From Rhipidocladum racemiflorum (taxonomy: Eukaryota; Streptophyta; Magnoliopsida; Poales; Poaceae): a DNA stretch of 64,000 bases. Location: contig CM070577.1 of the NCBI GenBank assembly GCA_036346355.1, forward strand, positions 13,701,666-13,765,665, in the 5' to 3' direction. Below the pieces are notes generated by a model that made no database searches, was not told the origin of the DNA, and saw only the letters and a program-made list of their open reading frames with translations. The translations under genes and the position numbers were made by a program. This document shows positions 33,501 through 45,570 of the stretch, piece after piece (the stretch's first letter is position 1; every line of letters begins with the position of its first letter).

Positions 33501-34059
33501 ATGTGCTAGTTAAACATGGTGGCGATTGGTTGGCGAGTTAAGTGGAGTTCCCGCTTGAGTCACTAGGCAAAAATATAAGGACCGAACTTGTGACGGTTTT
33601 GAATGAACACCGTGCAACCGCGCAATGCCGGGATGGGGCAGCCTGCTTTAGTACCTGAAGTGTGAGGGGATAGCCATGCCTGTTGGTAGGCCGAAGTGTG
33701 GACCTTTTCCCGTGTTGAGCAAATGAGCGCGGTGTGTGTGTCCTCACGACCGCCGTATGCACCTTCGTGAGTGCGCTTGTACTTATGCAGCGGGAATCGC
33801 CCGATTCATGTTTGATTGATACAACGGTGTACGCCTTGCTATGGGATAATGCCGTGGCAAAAACTCGCCGTCGTCACGATGGATATTCCGTGGTCGCCGA
33901 GTGGTGGTTGGCCTCTTATCGCCATAGTAGTGGGTTTATCGTCGCCGGTCTTTGGGGTGTGGCTATAGCCTCAACGATGGGAAAGAATAGATCATTCTTG
34001 TATATCGGATACCTCGTGTATCGCGTGTACCCTGGATGACAGGATGCAAGTCCGAGTTG

Positions 34060-34125
34060 TGTTTGGGTAAAGTGCGCAAACTCGCAGAGTATCAAATAAT
34101 TCTAATCGATTAGCCGTGCTCACGG
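34060..34125 (+). promoter_or_regulatory. Conserved palindromic LTR module, copy in B1
   Basis: GGGTAAAG and ACTCGCAGAGT (one base short of a palindrome) are followed by CTAATCGATTAG (34102-34113, perfect) and CCGTG-CT-CACGG (34114-34125, perfect 5-bp stem). The order is the same as in families A and C, with different arm bases. Confidence 0.7.
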
Positions 34126-34511
34126 TTATGAGCAAATCTTCTTTAATCATATCAAGTATAGAAATTTGGTTCGGTTTTGAAAATGAAAATCTATTTTGGA
34201 GTCTATCTAAAGTATGTGGATCGATATGGTACTTGATGGATTTATGAATGAGTGAATATGGTATTTGAAGGATTTATGAATATATGGATGTCAATTCGTA
34301 TCTCAACTGCGATCATGGATGGTGGCGGTTGAGAGACTCAAATGTTACATATATTGTAAATATGTTTTATTCAAAATGCTGTCTTTCAAATTATGTATTA
34401 CATTTCGATGAATCTGCTTTCAAATCCTCGCTTTTGCAATAGACTTAGTGTAGTAGCCATTTCAATCGTATCACCGCATATTAATTATATTTGCATACAC
34501 TAAAGTCTTGC

Positions 34512-34529
34512 GAGTACATACGTGTACTC
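34512..34529 (+). promoter_or_regulatory. GAGTAC/GTACTC hairpin in LTR B1
   Basis: GAGTACA and TGTACTC pair as 7-bp arms around TACG, about 460 bp before the LTR end. Confidence 0.6.
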
Positions 34530-34990
34530 ACCGCTGTCGCTAACCCCTTTTTCCTCAGAGGAAGGTATTGATGATGTCCTCGATGATGGCGAGCCCCACT
34601 CGCGAGTGTTGCGGCCAGAGGTCTTCCCTCCAAGAGCTTTGTGGGGTGGTCTGCCACCGCTGGTTGTCTTTCTTTTGTTTCATTGCCGCTGTACTTCTTT
34701 TGGATTCGTAATACACTTGTACAAGATTTATACCTAGTTATGTAAATTAAGTTAGTTTATCTTTTCGTGCATTGATACTCGGGTTGTGGGTACGCGATAT
34801 CGGAGCTCTTGATCCAGGATCCAGATGTCGATGATGCGTCTGAGCACCGGTCCGAAGCTAAGTGTTCGATCCCGTCGATCAAATTTTTAGATTCGGATTT
34901 TCGGTGTCGAGGCTTCCTGTTGCTATACGGTGCTATACGCTACTGATGACGGCGTCTGATGCGGTATAGGAAGAGGGGTGCTCACAGCGT

Positions 34991-35001
34991 TGGTATCGAG
35001 C
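34991..35001 (+). other. Primer-binding site of family B (initiator tRNA-Met type)
   Basis: TGGTATCGAGC starts 4 bp after the LTR end. It matches the usual plant TGGTATCAGAGC site, complementary to the 3' end of initiator tRNA-Met, with one base missing. Confidence 0.75.
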
Positions 35002-35436
35002 CATTGACTGAGGAAGACTTAGTTAGCCTGGTCGTTAGACTTAGGAAATGCATTTTTCTTCTCAAAATTTATTTTGAAGTACAAAACTCTATTTTGAAAG
35101 TGTAGAATGCTATTCTTGTCCATTCTATAGCTTTTCACTTATCTACTCTTCAAAATGAATCTGATCTTAATCCAAATTTCAAAATTTGTTTCCTTCTTCT
35201 ATCTTGTTCAAAAGAATTAGGAGGAACACGGGTTTAGCTAAAAATGGGTTAAGGTTGGATGTTTATGGTTGTAATTAGGGATTATTTGTCGTTTCCTTAG
35301 GTTGACTTTTGATTTGATTCTTATGCTTCTTTGAATGAGTGTTTGTAGAATGTTGTGCTTTTGGAGGTATCCTTAAGAGTCAAACATTTTGCACTGCTTT
35401 CGCAGCTTTAATTGACTCAACTGTGCATTTCGTGAT

Positions 35437-36560
35437 GCCTCCCGGAGGAGAGCGATTCGTGCGCTTCCAGCACTGATGATGCTTTGGGAGCGTGGCGATC
35501 TGATGGGTGCGAGGCCCGATGGTCGCAGTCCCTACCGGTGGGTCACCTGGGCTCGCCTCGGCCTACATGCCCAGAGCGAGGAGCTCCCTCCACCTCCTCC
35601 TGCTTCCCGACATGGCTGCACTCATGTGCAGCATCACCATGGAGCCGATGGTCCAGTCGTCAGGCAGCAAGAAATGACAGGAAGAAGCAGCAGCCTTCGG
35701 TTGTCGGAGTTCCAGCCGAACTCGACCGCCGAGCTTTTCTTCACTACAGATCCGATGGAGGCGGAGGATTGGCTTAGCGACATGGAGGGGAAGTTGGAGT
35801 TAGTCGGTTGCACCGATGCGGAGAAGGTTCAAGACACCGCCTACTACCTCCGAGGACCAAAGGCCGTGGTGGAGCAGCCTTCAAGGCTGTTCGCCTGCAG
35901 ATCAGTCACCACATGGGCAGAGTTCAAGACCGCCTTCGCTCCTTCCATGTTCCAAATGGGCTTGATCGATATCAAGAAGCGGGAGTTCTACGACCTTCGC
36001 CAGGGATCTATGATGCTGATGGACTACCTCCACCGCTTCAACCATTTGTCACGCTATGTTGTCGATGAGGTGACCACCGAGGCTAGGAGAGTGACATTGT
36101 TCAAGGAGCACCTCACCGAGGAGATCCGGTTTCACCTGCCGGCCATGATATACCTAGCCTTCGTGTCTTGGTGAGCAAGGCCATCAAGATTGAGATGGCA
36201 CCAAGGCGCTTATGGAGAGCCGCATAGCGCAAGTGGGCAGCTCACGGCGATCGATGGCGGACCTTCCAAGACTCGCACCTTCACTCGGCCTGCTTCCACC
36301 TTCAGCGCCGCTTGATTCAGAGGTCCTGTGGCTTGCCTCCTCGCCTCGCCAGAGTTCGGTGCGATCACCTAGTCGTCCGGCAGCTTGGGGTCCTAACCCA
36401 TTTAGCCATATCACATGCTTCTCCTGCGGCGGAGGGGCCACTTGCCAAGGCTCGGCGAAAGCAGCGGAATGACAGCTCAGTGGTGCACCAGCCCGTCCCG
36501 TGGTCGGGCCTGTGGACGTGGGGGGTGACAACAGTCACCTCGGTTCCGAGCAGCTTCAGC
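35437..36560 (+). pseudogene. Gypsy family B gag
   Basis: The main frame (35476-36174) holds the gag core: ELFFTTDPMEAEDWLSDMEG, KLELVGCTDAEKVQDTAYYL, TTWAEFKTAFAPSMFQMGLI, REFYDLRQGSMMLMDYLHRF and EHLTEEIRFHLPAM. It matches the retrotransposon gag domain of plant chromoviruses. The usual initiator ATG lies near 35437 (ATGCCTCCCGGAGG) in another frame, so at least one shift separates it from the core. Downstream, a degenerate zinc-knuckle region (HITCFSCGGGATCQGSAKAA) lies around 36405-36470. The copy cannot make an intact gag protein. Confidence 0.82.
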
Positions 36561-36599
36561 TCGGCCGTGGCCGCTGAATGTGGCCACCGCAGAGGAGGC

Positions 36600-39500
36600 A
36601 GCAGCAGCCTCCAGATGTTGTGTTGGGTACGTTGTCTGCTCATTCCGTGCCCACTTTGGTTCTATTTGACTCGAGCATCGCATTCTTTCATCTCTTCACA
36701 GCTTGTTGCTTTGCATGAGGTTCATTCTGCTCGCCTCGAGAGGTACTTGTTGATCCGCTCACCTGGATCCATTTTGATCGCCGAGCTTGTGAGTCCAGGG
36801 GTTAGGATTGTGATCAATGGGGTAGATTTCTGGGTGATCTCATTAACATTGAGACGTCAGTCTTGATGTGATTTTGGGTATGGATTGGTTGTCCAAGAAT
36901 CAGGGGCAAATTGATTGTGCCAGGAGGTCAATTTCATTAGTCAACCCTGATGGCATTGCTGTTACCTTTTCTTCTCGTTTCCAAAGAAGGCAGCAGCCTT
37001 TACTCGGTGCTCTTTACATTCGGAGACCCGATCAGTACGGTGATATGTGAGTACCCCGATGTGTTCCCTGATGAGTTGCCAGGTTTGCCACCTGATCGTG
37101 ATTTGGAGTTCATCATCGATCTCTTACCGGGCACTTCTCTAATTTCTAAGCGTCCGTACAGGATGCCTGCTGATGAGCTGATTGAGTTGAAGACTCACCA
37201 AGGAGCGATTAGAGAAGGGGTTCATTCGTCCCGATTCTTCTCCACAGAAGGCAGTCGATTCTGTTTGTGAAGAAGAAAGACGGCACTCTTCGCATGTGCG
37301 TTGATTACCGGTCTTTGAATGAGGTCACTGTCAAGAACAAGTATCCTCTCCCTCGGATCGACGATTTGTTTGACCAATTAGGCGGAGCTCGAGTCTTCTC
37401 CAAAATAGACTTGAGATCCGGCTATTTTCAGCTCAAGATCCGTCCGGAGGATATTGTGAAGACCGCATTCACTACTCGCTACGGTCTGTACGAGTACACA
37501 GTTGTTTCATTTGGCCTCACCAATGCACCAAACCACCTTCATGAATCGATGAACAAAGTCTTCATGGAGTTCCTTGATAGATTTGTGGTTGTGTTCATTG
37601 ATGACATCCTCATATACTCTAAGGATGATGATGAGCACGCACTTCACTTGCATATGGTGCTTAGCAAGCTTCGCGAGCATCGCTTGTATGCCAAGTTCGG
37701 TAAGTGCGAGTTACGCTCAAGCAAGTGGAGTTTTCGGGGCATGTCCTGTCGGAAGGTGGGGTAGCGATTGATCCACGCAAGGTACAGGATGTACTCGGTT
37801 GGGAGCAGCCCCGCAATGTCCCTGAGATTCGGAGTTTTCTCGGTCTTGCCGGATACTATCGCCGGTTTATCGAGAACTTCTCCAAGATTGCTAAGCCAAT
37901 GACAGCGCTACTCAAGAAGGAGAAGAAATTTGAGTGGTCACCTGGTTGTGAGTCCAGTTTTCAGGAGCTGAAGAATAGACTCACCATCGCACTGATGTTG
38001 GTCCTTCCCGACATTCACAAGAACTTCGATGTCTATTGTGATGCATCCCGTCTTGGACTTGGTTGTGTGTTGATGCAGGAGGGCAAAGTGGTTGCTTATG
38101 CTTCTCGACAGCTAAAGCCTCATGAAGCCAATTACCCGACGCATGATTTGGAGCTTGCAGCTGTTGCTCATGCTCTCAAGCTGTGGCGACATTATCTCAT
38201 AGGAAACAGATGTGAGATCTACACCGACCACAAAAGCTTAAAGTACTTCTTTTCGCAGCCAGATCTGAATTTGAGACAGCGTCGATGGCTAGAGCTGATC
38301 AAAGATTATGATTTGGGTATTCATTACCATCCTGGCAAGGCGAATGTGGTTGCAGATGCCCTCAGTCGCAAGCTGCACACAGTGAATGCCTTGGGTGTCA
38401 TTGGCCAGTCTCAGCTGGTTGAAGAGTTTCAGAAGCTCAATCTAGAAGTGGTTGAGTATGGTTACATTTCTGCTTTAGCCGTACAACCCACTCTAGAGTC
38501 TCAGATTCAGGCACTCAACTCCAAGATGATCTTTGTGATTGAGATTAGACGCCGCTTGATCAAGATGGCGCATCTCCAGGTTTCTATGAGGGGTCCAATG
38601 GGCTGATCATGCATGGGCAGCAGATGTATGTCCCAGATGATATAGAGATCAAGGAGTTGATCCTGTCAGAAGCCCATGATACCCCTCTCTCTGTTCATCC
38701 TGGCAGCACCAAGATGTACCAGGACCTTCGCAGGCAATTCTGGTGGCCAGTATGAAGAAGGAGATCGCGGCTCATGTGGCACATTGTGATGTGTGCCCGT
38801 GTCAAGGCTGAACATCAAAGGCCACCGGATTACTTCAGCCATTGCAGATCCTCGAGTGGAAGTGGGAAGAGATTGGGATGGATTTCATTACCGCCTACCG
38901 AGGTCCTCCACGGTCCACGACTCTATTTGGGTGATCATTGACCGTCGACCAAGGTAGCTCATTTCATCCTGATTCAGACCACCTATTCTAGAGCCAAGCT
39001 AGCGGAACTCTATTTGCATAATATTGTTCGGCTCCATGGAGTTCCAAAAGTCATAGTCTCTCGACCGTGGTTCGCAGCTTCACCTCCGCATTTTGGGAGA
39101 GTTTGCAGTCCATTCTTGGCACTAAGCTATCCTTCAAGATCGCTTACCATCCCCAAACCGACGGACAGACGGAAAGGGCAAACCAAATCCTTGAAGACAT
39201 GCTAAGGGCTTGTGTGTCGTACTCTGACAAGTCGTGGGAGAAATGCTTGCCATTTCATTTGGGAGTTCTCCTACAACAACAGTCATCAAGTCGGGCTTGA
39301 GATGTCGCCTTCGAGGCTCTTTATGGCAAGAAGTGCAGAACGCCCTTGTTTTGGTCCGAGGTTGGTGAGAGGCAATTCTTCGGACCAGCTATGATTGAAG
39401 AGGTGAAAGGCAAGTTAGCTTGATTCGAGACCTACCGAAAGAAGCTCGGCCTCGTCGGAAGAGCTACGCTGATCGCCGTCGCCGCGAGTTGAGCTTTGAG

Positions 39501-39953
39501 GTGGGTGACTTTGTCTACCTCAAGGTCTCACCACTCCGCTGCACTCGCAGATTTCAAGTCCGCGGGAAGCTAGCTCGCGATACATCGGTCCGTTCATTCT
39601 CGAGAAGGTTGGTGTTGTAGCTTATCGACTTGAGCTACCACCACATCTTTCTGACGTTCACGATGTATTCCACGTATCCCACCGAAGAAGAGTCTTGGAT
39701 TCCATCGTAAGTCACTCAATTGGACCATCTTGATCTGCAACCTGATCTTTCGTGACGAGAATATCCGATTCGTATTCTCGAGACAAATTTGGCGTCATAC
39801 TCGCAATAGGTTATCAAGATGCTCGTGGTCCAGTGGAGCAACCATTCGTAAGATGAAGCCACGTGGGAACGTGAAGATCATATCCAAGACGAGTACCGAC
39901 TTCCTTAGAGAGCGTTAGCAATCTAGAGGACGAGATTTTTGTAAGGGGGTAGA
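36600..39953 (+). pseudogene. Gypsy family B pol: protease, RT, RNase H, integrase, chromodomain-like end
   Basis: The protease active site region (FDS then ASHSFISSQ, about 36662-36705) is split by a one-base loss. VILGMDWLSKNQGQIDC follows at 36868. Reverse transcriptase is in one frame at 37267-37764: DGTLRMCVDYRSLNEVTVKN, YPLPRIDDLFDQLGGARVFS and the catalytic VVFIDDILIYS, intact. RNase H is at 37704-38606: FDVYCDASRLGLGCVLMQEG, IYTDHKSLKYFFSQ and GKANVVADALSRK. Integrase (38700-39420) is broken, with remnants LHNIVRLHGVPKVIV and TSAFWESLQSILGTK; then SYADRRRRELSFEVGDFVYL, HVSH-like sequence and a decayed chromodomain to about 39915. A polypurine run precedes LTR B2. Confidence 0.88.
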
Positions 39954-42900
39954 TCGTAATATCCCGAGTATTTCTATACTCGAGTCATCAGACATTTGTA
40001 CTCAAACACTATTCAATAATACACTGTTCTTGTGTGTTTCAGTATTTTGAGTGAGTAGACTCGATTTGGGATCCAAAAGAACCCTTTAACTTAATTAAAC
40101 TCACTCAAAATCAAATCGAGTTCAATTGCGGTTCGTAATTGTCCTTTTGGACAAATTGGAAATTTAGGAAATTAAATGTCTAAAAGTCCTCAAAAACTAT
40201 CCAAAATATCTTAGAAGTATTCAAAATCAGCTTTAGATGTTTGAATCTTCAAGTTTTGGCATTGGACCAAAATGCCCTCCATAAGTGCATAGTGCCCACA
40301 TGTGTTTTAAGCCACTCCAAGCCTCCAACCAGCCATTTCCTTATTTCCCACCTCCTCCCACACGTCTTGAGCAAGGAGAAGGAGAAAGAGAAGAAGAAGG
40401 CCACCCAAATCCGCTGGATTCCGGCGATTCAACCGACTAAAATCGAATCGGAGGTCGGATTTGGCGTCCTCATCGCGTTCCCCATCTTCTCAACCCCTTC
40501 AAGTGAGTATTCCATCGAGATTCATCGATGTCTCTTGGAGTTCCCGTGGTGCTTTTGCGATCCGACCGATTTCTTGACTCCTGTCGATCCTCTTGCCGTA
40601 GCTACGACTCTTTTCTCCCTGTAGCTTCGCATTTCATCAAGTTTTCCCAAACCCTAGCCTAGGCCATGTCTAGGTACCATGTGTTCAACGCATCGCATAG
40701 CAATTACGCTTTAAAATCTAGACTCAGTCGCCGTTAGGTCCGTTTAACTCTATAGTCGACTGGCTTTTAGCCATCTTCAAAATCGAGCATGCTCTCGCTA
40801 GGTCTTCGGTTTGTCGGAGTTCTAGTGAGGTAGAGCATGTATAGATTTTTCCCATAGCACTTCCGTAGCTAGAGCCGCTATCGGAAGAATCGAATTCAAT
40901 TACGATAAGCCGGATTTTATTTTATTTAATTAGGTGTTAAGTGTTTTCACAAAATACTAGGAGTCCGTAGCTTGAATCGACGATTCTATTAGCTCTTCCG
41001 ATAGCCGTAGTCGCGATCGGAAGAGTCGAATTCAATTTGTCGCATCCTCCACAAAGTTGTCACTCTAGGTCACTCTATTTGCGAAAAATCGTAGAGGTCC
41101 GATGACCAAATGGATAGCCCCTATAGCTTTCTAGCTAGTAGAAACCCGATAAAAAATACGGAGTTTAGTTTTGACCATTTTGCAGCATACTTTGCTGCTC
41201 TAGGTCTCAATTGGTTGAATAAAATCCTAGAGCTCCTGAGCACGAATCGACTTCACCATTAGTCTTCTTAGAGGCTAAAATAAAGTGGCTAAAAATGCTA
41301 GATTTGCATTTTAGCACTTCGCATTTTATTTTAATAATTAGAGGGCCCAAAGCCGTTCTTGGCTTTTCGCTTGATTCGCCTCGTTTAAGGTCCCTAAGGT
41401 TGAAAGCATGCTTCACGTGTGCTTTAGATCCCATTTTGGCCCTTTTCCTGACTTTTGTCGTGCCGGGTAAATCTGAGTTACGCGGACGTTTGATCAAAAG
41501 TCCGAGTAGGTTAAGTCAATTTTGGCGGTGATTGGCTCCGATAAGTCATTGTTACCTCCAAGTGTCTAGCTGCGGGTCCGTAACGAAGTTTCACGACATT
41601 CTTGATCAAAACGACCTTTTGACGGTTTGATCGCTTTTGGTCGTTAACTGGCCGCTTTGATCGCTTTTGGCCGCTTTTATAATTCGATGCAAATTGCTAA
41701 TCTACCGAGCGCTTTAGTTAGGTGTTGAGTGTTCGAACCCAGATCGGGAACCCACACGCGGATTCGATCGCGTTTGGACTCAATACGGACTCAAAACGGT
41801 TTTGTCGGAAATTACTCGCGGTTTTCATTTTGATTCAATTTTGGTCAATTTCATTAGGAATTGCTTTGCAACCGATCCAACTAAGTCCTAAATATCTTGC
41901 TTTAGCTTGTTGCGTTGTCGGAAACCTGTTTTGCGCAAAAATACCCAAAAATTGGCCGTTTAACGGATTTCGACAAAACGATCGTTTTACTGCTTCGGCA
42001 AATTTGTCGCTTTTAGGGCCGAAAGGTTTTTCTTCGATCTTTCGAGCGTTTTAGCACCTAGTTATGTACCTGAGGCCATATTGAGGCTCCACATGCAAAT
42101 TTAATTGCATTTGTCTTCAATTTACGTATTTTTATTCACGTAGGTAAAGAATACGCCTTTTAAATCGTTTTAGCTCGGTTGATCATTTCAACTTCAAACA
42201 AGTTCCAATAAGTCCCATTAGGTATGTTATACCTATTTTTAGGTATTTCACTAAGTTTAGTTGGGTTTTACTTCATTTTGCACGTTTTAATCCATTTTGG
42301 CACTTGTTCGGCCGAAATGGACATAATAGGTCATAGTTTCACATTTTCTTTGTTTTCTTCATTTCTTTCTCCTTTAAATATTTAAGTGGGTCTTATTTGA
42401 TGTTTAGTTGGCATTTGTGCATTTAAATCTTGCTTTTGCTAAGTTGTATTTCTTTTTGTCGTTTTTGTTGCTTTGACCGATTAGAGGCTAGCGAGTCGGG
42501 CTTCGCCTCGAACGACAGAACATCATCCGGACATCACCAAAGTGCAACAACAAGGCAAGCACCTCCTTTGACCATCTTGAAACCTATATTTCACGATGTT
42601 TACTTTGATTTCTCAAACTATATGCATTGTTTATATTCAAGAAAGTGCTAGTTTGTGGGAATGGTAGATATACCCTGATTTGGTGGTTTTTCCTCAATTA
42701 AATTCCCAGAGTTCATTGATAGCCTTAGTAGGGTTGGACAATTAATAAAATATCACTTGGGTATAAACGACTTAGTAAATGCATATGCTTAGACACTGCA
42801 ATAGAGATGAGCAAAGTCAGTCATTTACCAAATGCTCAAAACTTATGATAATTGTAACTGGTTTTGGAAATGTTTTGGAAATGTGACTTGTAAAGGTAAT

Positions 42901-43525
42901 TTGATAAAAATGTGCAGTGTCTAGTTGGTAATTAGACTTGGCGGGAGGTATAATATGTGCTAGTTAAACATGGTGGCGATTGGTTGGCGAGTTAAGTGGA
43001 GTTCCCGCTTGAGTCACTAGGCAAAAATATAAGGACCGAACTTGTGACGGTTTTGAATGAACACCGTGCAACCGCGCAATGCTGGGATGGGGCAGCTGTT
43101 TTAGTACCTGAAGTGTGAGGGGATAGCCATGCCTGTTGGTAGGCGAAGTGTGGACCTTTTCCCGTGTTGAAGCGATCGGCGCGGTGTGTGTGTCCTCACG
43201 ACCCGCCGTATGCACCTTCGTGAGTGCGCTTGTACTTATGCAGCGGGGAATCACTCTAGTTCATGTTTGATTGATACAACGGTGTACGCCTTGCTATGGG
43301 ATAATGCCGCGGCAAAAACTCGCCGTCGTCACGATGGATATTCCGTGGCCGCCTGAGTGGTGGTTGGCCTCTTATCGCCATAGTAGTGGGTTTATCGTCG
43401 CCGGTGCTGGGGTGTGGCTATAGCCTCAACGATGGGAAAGAATAGATCATTCTTGTATATCGGATACCTCGTGTATCGCGTGTACCCTGGATGACAGGGA
43501 TGCAAGTCTGAGTTGTGTTTGGGTA

Positions 43526-43582
43526 AAGTGCGCAAACTCTGCAGAGTATCAAATAATTCTAATCGATTAGCCGTGCTCACGG
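43526..43582 (+). promoter_or_regulatory. Conserved palindromic LTR module, copy in B2
   Basis: ACTCTGCAGAGT (43536-43547, perfect 12-nt palindrome), CTAATCGATTAG (43559-43570, perfect 12-nt palindrome) and CCGTG-CT-CACGG (43571-43582, perfect stem), preceded by GGGTAAAG. This is the cleanest copy in the window. Confidence 0.72.
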
Positions 43583-43970
43583 TTATGAGCAAATCTTCTT
43601 TAATCATATCAAGTATAGAAATTTGGTTCGGTTTTGAAAATGAAAATCTATTTTGGAGTCTATCTAAAGTATGTGGATCGATATGGTACTTGATGGATTT
43701 ATGAATGAGTGAATATGGTATTTGAAGGATTTATGAATATATGGATGTCAATTCGTATCTCAACTGCGATCATGGATGGTGGCAGTTGAGAGACTCAAAT
43801 GTTACATATATTGTAAATATGTTTTATTCAAAATCTTTGTCTTTCAAATTATGTATTACATTTCGATGAAGCTGCTTTCAAATCACTGCTTTTACAATAG
43901 ACTTAGTGTAGTAGCCATTTCAATCGTATCACCTGCATATTAATTATATTTGCATACACTAAAGTCTTGC

Positions 43971-43988
43971 GAGTACATACGTGTACTC
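43971..43988 (+). promoter_or_regulatory. GAGTAC/GTACTC hairpin in LTR B2
   Basis: GAGTACA and TGTACTC form 7-bp arms around TACG, identical to B1. Confidence 0.6.
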
Positions 43989-44453
43989 ACCGTTCTTTGC
44001 TAACCCCTTTTTCCTCGTGAGGAAGGTATTGATGATGTCCTGGATGATGGCGAGCCCCAATTCTGCGAGTGTTGCGGCCAGAGGTCTTCCCTCGATCGAT
44101 GCTTTGTGGGGTGGTCGGGCCAGTGCTGGTTGTCTTTCTTTTGTTTCCTTTGTAGCTGTAATTCTTTTGGATTCTGTAGTACACTTGTACAAGATTTTTA
44201 CCTAGTTATGTTTATTTATTTAGTTTACCTTTTCGTGCATTGATACTCGGGTTGTGGAGTGCAGCGATCTTGGGCTCTTGATCCAGGGATCGATGATCGG
44301 ATGCGTCTGAGCACCGGTCCGGTTAAGTGTTCGATCCCGTCGATCGAATTTTTAGATTCGGATTTTGATGTCGAGGCTTCCTGTTGCTATCACGGTGCTA
44401 TACGCTCTGATGAAGCGGCGTCTGATGCGGTATAGGAAGAGGGGGTGCTCACA

Positions 44454-44637
44454 GGCGTATATTTGTAACTTGACCTTAAGGTCAAGCAACCAGTTTGATT
44501 ATCTAATTAAAGTACTTTATTATTATCGAGTGGTATGATTGTGATATTTACCAATGTTGAGACTGTGTGCACTAGCGTGATCCTGGACTAGTGCTGAATA
44601 CACAGAGGGTCCGGATTTGCAAATTCGGGTCCCGACA
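44454..44637 (+). mobile_element. Solo LTR of gypsy family A (copy A3), right part
   Basis: It is colinear with the last 180 or so bases of LTRs A1 and A2 (GCGTATATTTGTAACTTGACC through GGGTCCCGACA). GCTAG follows at 44638-44642, identical to the flank left of 27016. This proves that the 17.6 kb between them was inserted into or rearranged within one solo LTR. Confidence 0.92.
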
Positions 44638-45570
44638 GCTAGACCAATCGGAAGCTGAGTACGACTACGTCCACTACGATTTAGCCGATTCCGATGCCGA
44701 GCAAGGCATGCCGCACCCCATTGATCATATTGCGCAAGAATCATGCTTGTTATAATTAATAATTAATTTCTATCGCATTATTTTAACTGTATGTTGAATT
44801 ATTGAAAATCATTACATTGGAATGACACAATGCCTAGTTAATACCGAATTGTTCATTAAGCCTCCTTAAAATGTTGAACCCTAGTAAACCCTTGATTAAC
44901 CCTAGATGCTAATTATGTCACATAGTTAATTATTAATCTTGATTAGTTTATTTCAGAATCCTTTGAAAAGAGAAAGAAAATGCTAGCGAGTCGTCGGCTC
45001 GAAGTTTGTGAAAGTGCTATAATCAGGGGGGCAGTATTGGGCAAACCACGAGGTGGATTGAGTCTGATCCCCGGCTGATGATTAATGCCTCGGTTGGTAT
45101 GGTGGCTGGTACATGTTGGTACCAGATGGGTTTGTGGATGTTGTAAAGCTTGATCTTTGGCAATGTAAGGTTAATAACCCCCTTGAGCAATGTAAATAAC
45201 TTAAGTTTGCGCTCAACCACAAGTTGGGTTGGTCAGTGGGCCTGTTTCTGACATAGCTCAGTACATTGGTCATCTTCTGAAAAATTTGATTAATTGGTGG
45301 TACCATTCTCGGTGGAGAATGGGGATCAGCCTTCCTGGCAGGGAAGTATACTGAAGGGGTGGAATGGAAACGGGCCGTTGTGCCGTTCTCCGATTCTCAC
45401 AACGGTAGGTGCTTGTTAGAACAGTGGGTTCTAATGTAGTGTTCAGGCCTATCGGTTAATAACTAGATCCAGGAATGATTTAACGAAATGTTGTGATAAT
45501 CTCGGCCTGGACGCATGCATTTAAGTTGCATGTTAACTCGTACGTTGGCATTAACGGTTATAGATATCTT

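Larger units (their letters stand above)
30503..34986 (+). mobile_element. LTR of gypsy family B (B1), shared between two units
   Basis: It begins near TCGTAATATCCCGAG after a short purine tract (AAGGGG) and ends GGTGCTCACA, followed by a primer-binding site. It is about 4.48 kb long, near the length of LTR B2 (39954-44453), to which it aligns throughout. It acts as 3' LTR of the partial unit on its left and 5' LTR of the unit on its right. The initial TG expected for an LTR is altered in both copies. It contains the conserved palindromic module (34080-34125) and the GAGTAC hairpin (34512-34529). Confidence 0.9.
39954..44453 (+). mobile_element. 3' LTR of gypsy family B (B2)
   Basis: 4.5 kb, aligned end to end with LTR B1; it begins TCGTAATATCCCGAG and ends GGTGCTCACA. 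The next bases (GGCGTATATTTGTAACTTG) are the last part of solo LTR A3, so family B inserted in A3. Differences from B1 cluster at CG, CTG and CAG sites and are often one- or two-base indels. The module at 43528-43582 and the hairpin at 43971-43988 are better preserved than in B1. Confidence 0.92.

Noticed and set aside
34986..39953. Intact autonomous chromovirus
   Set aside because: RT and RNase H frames are long, but gag, protease and integrase are broken and the primer-binding site has lost a base.
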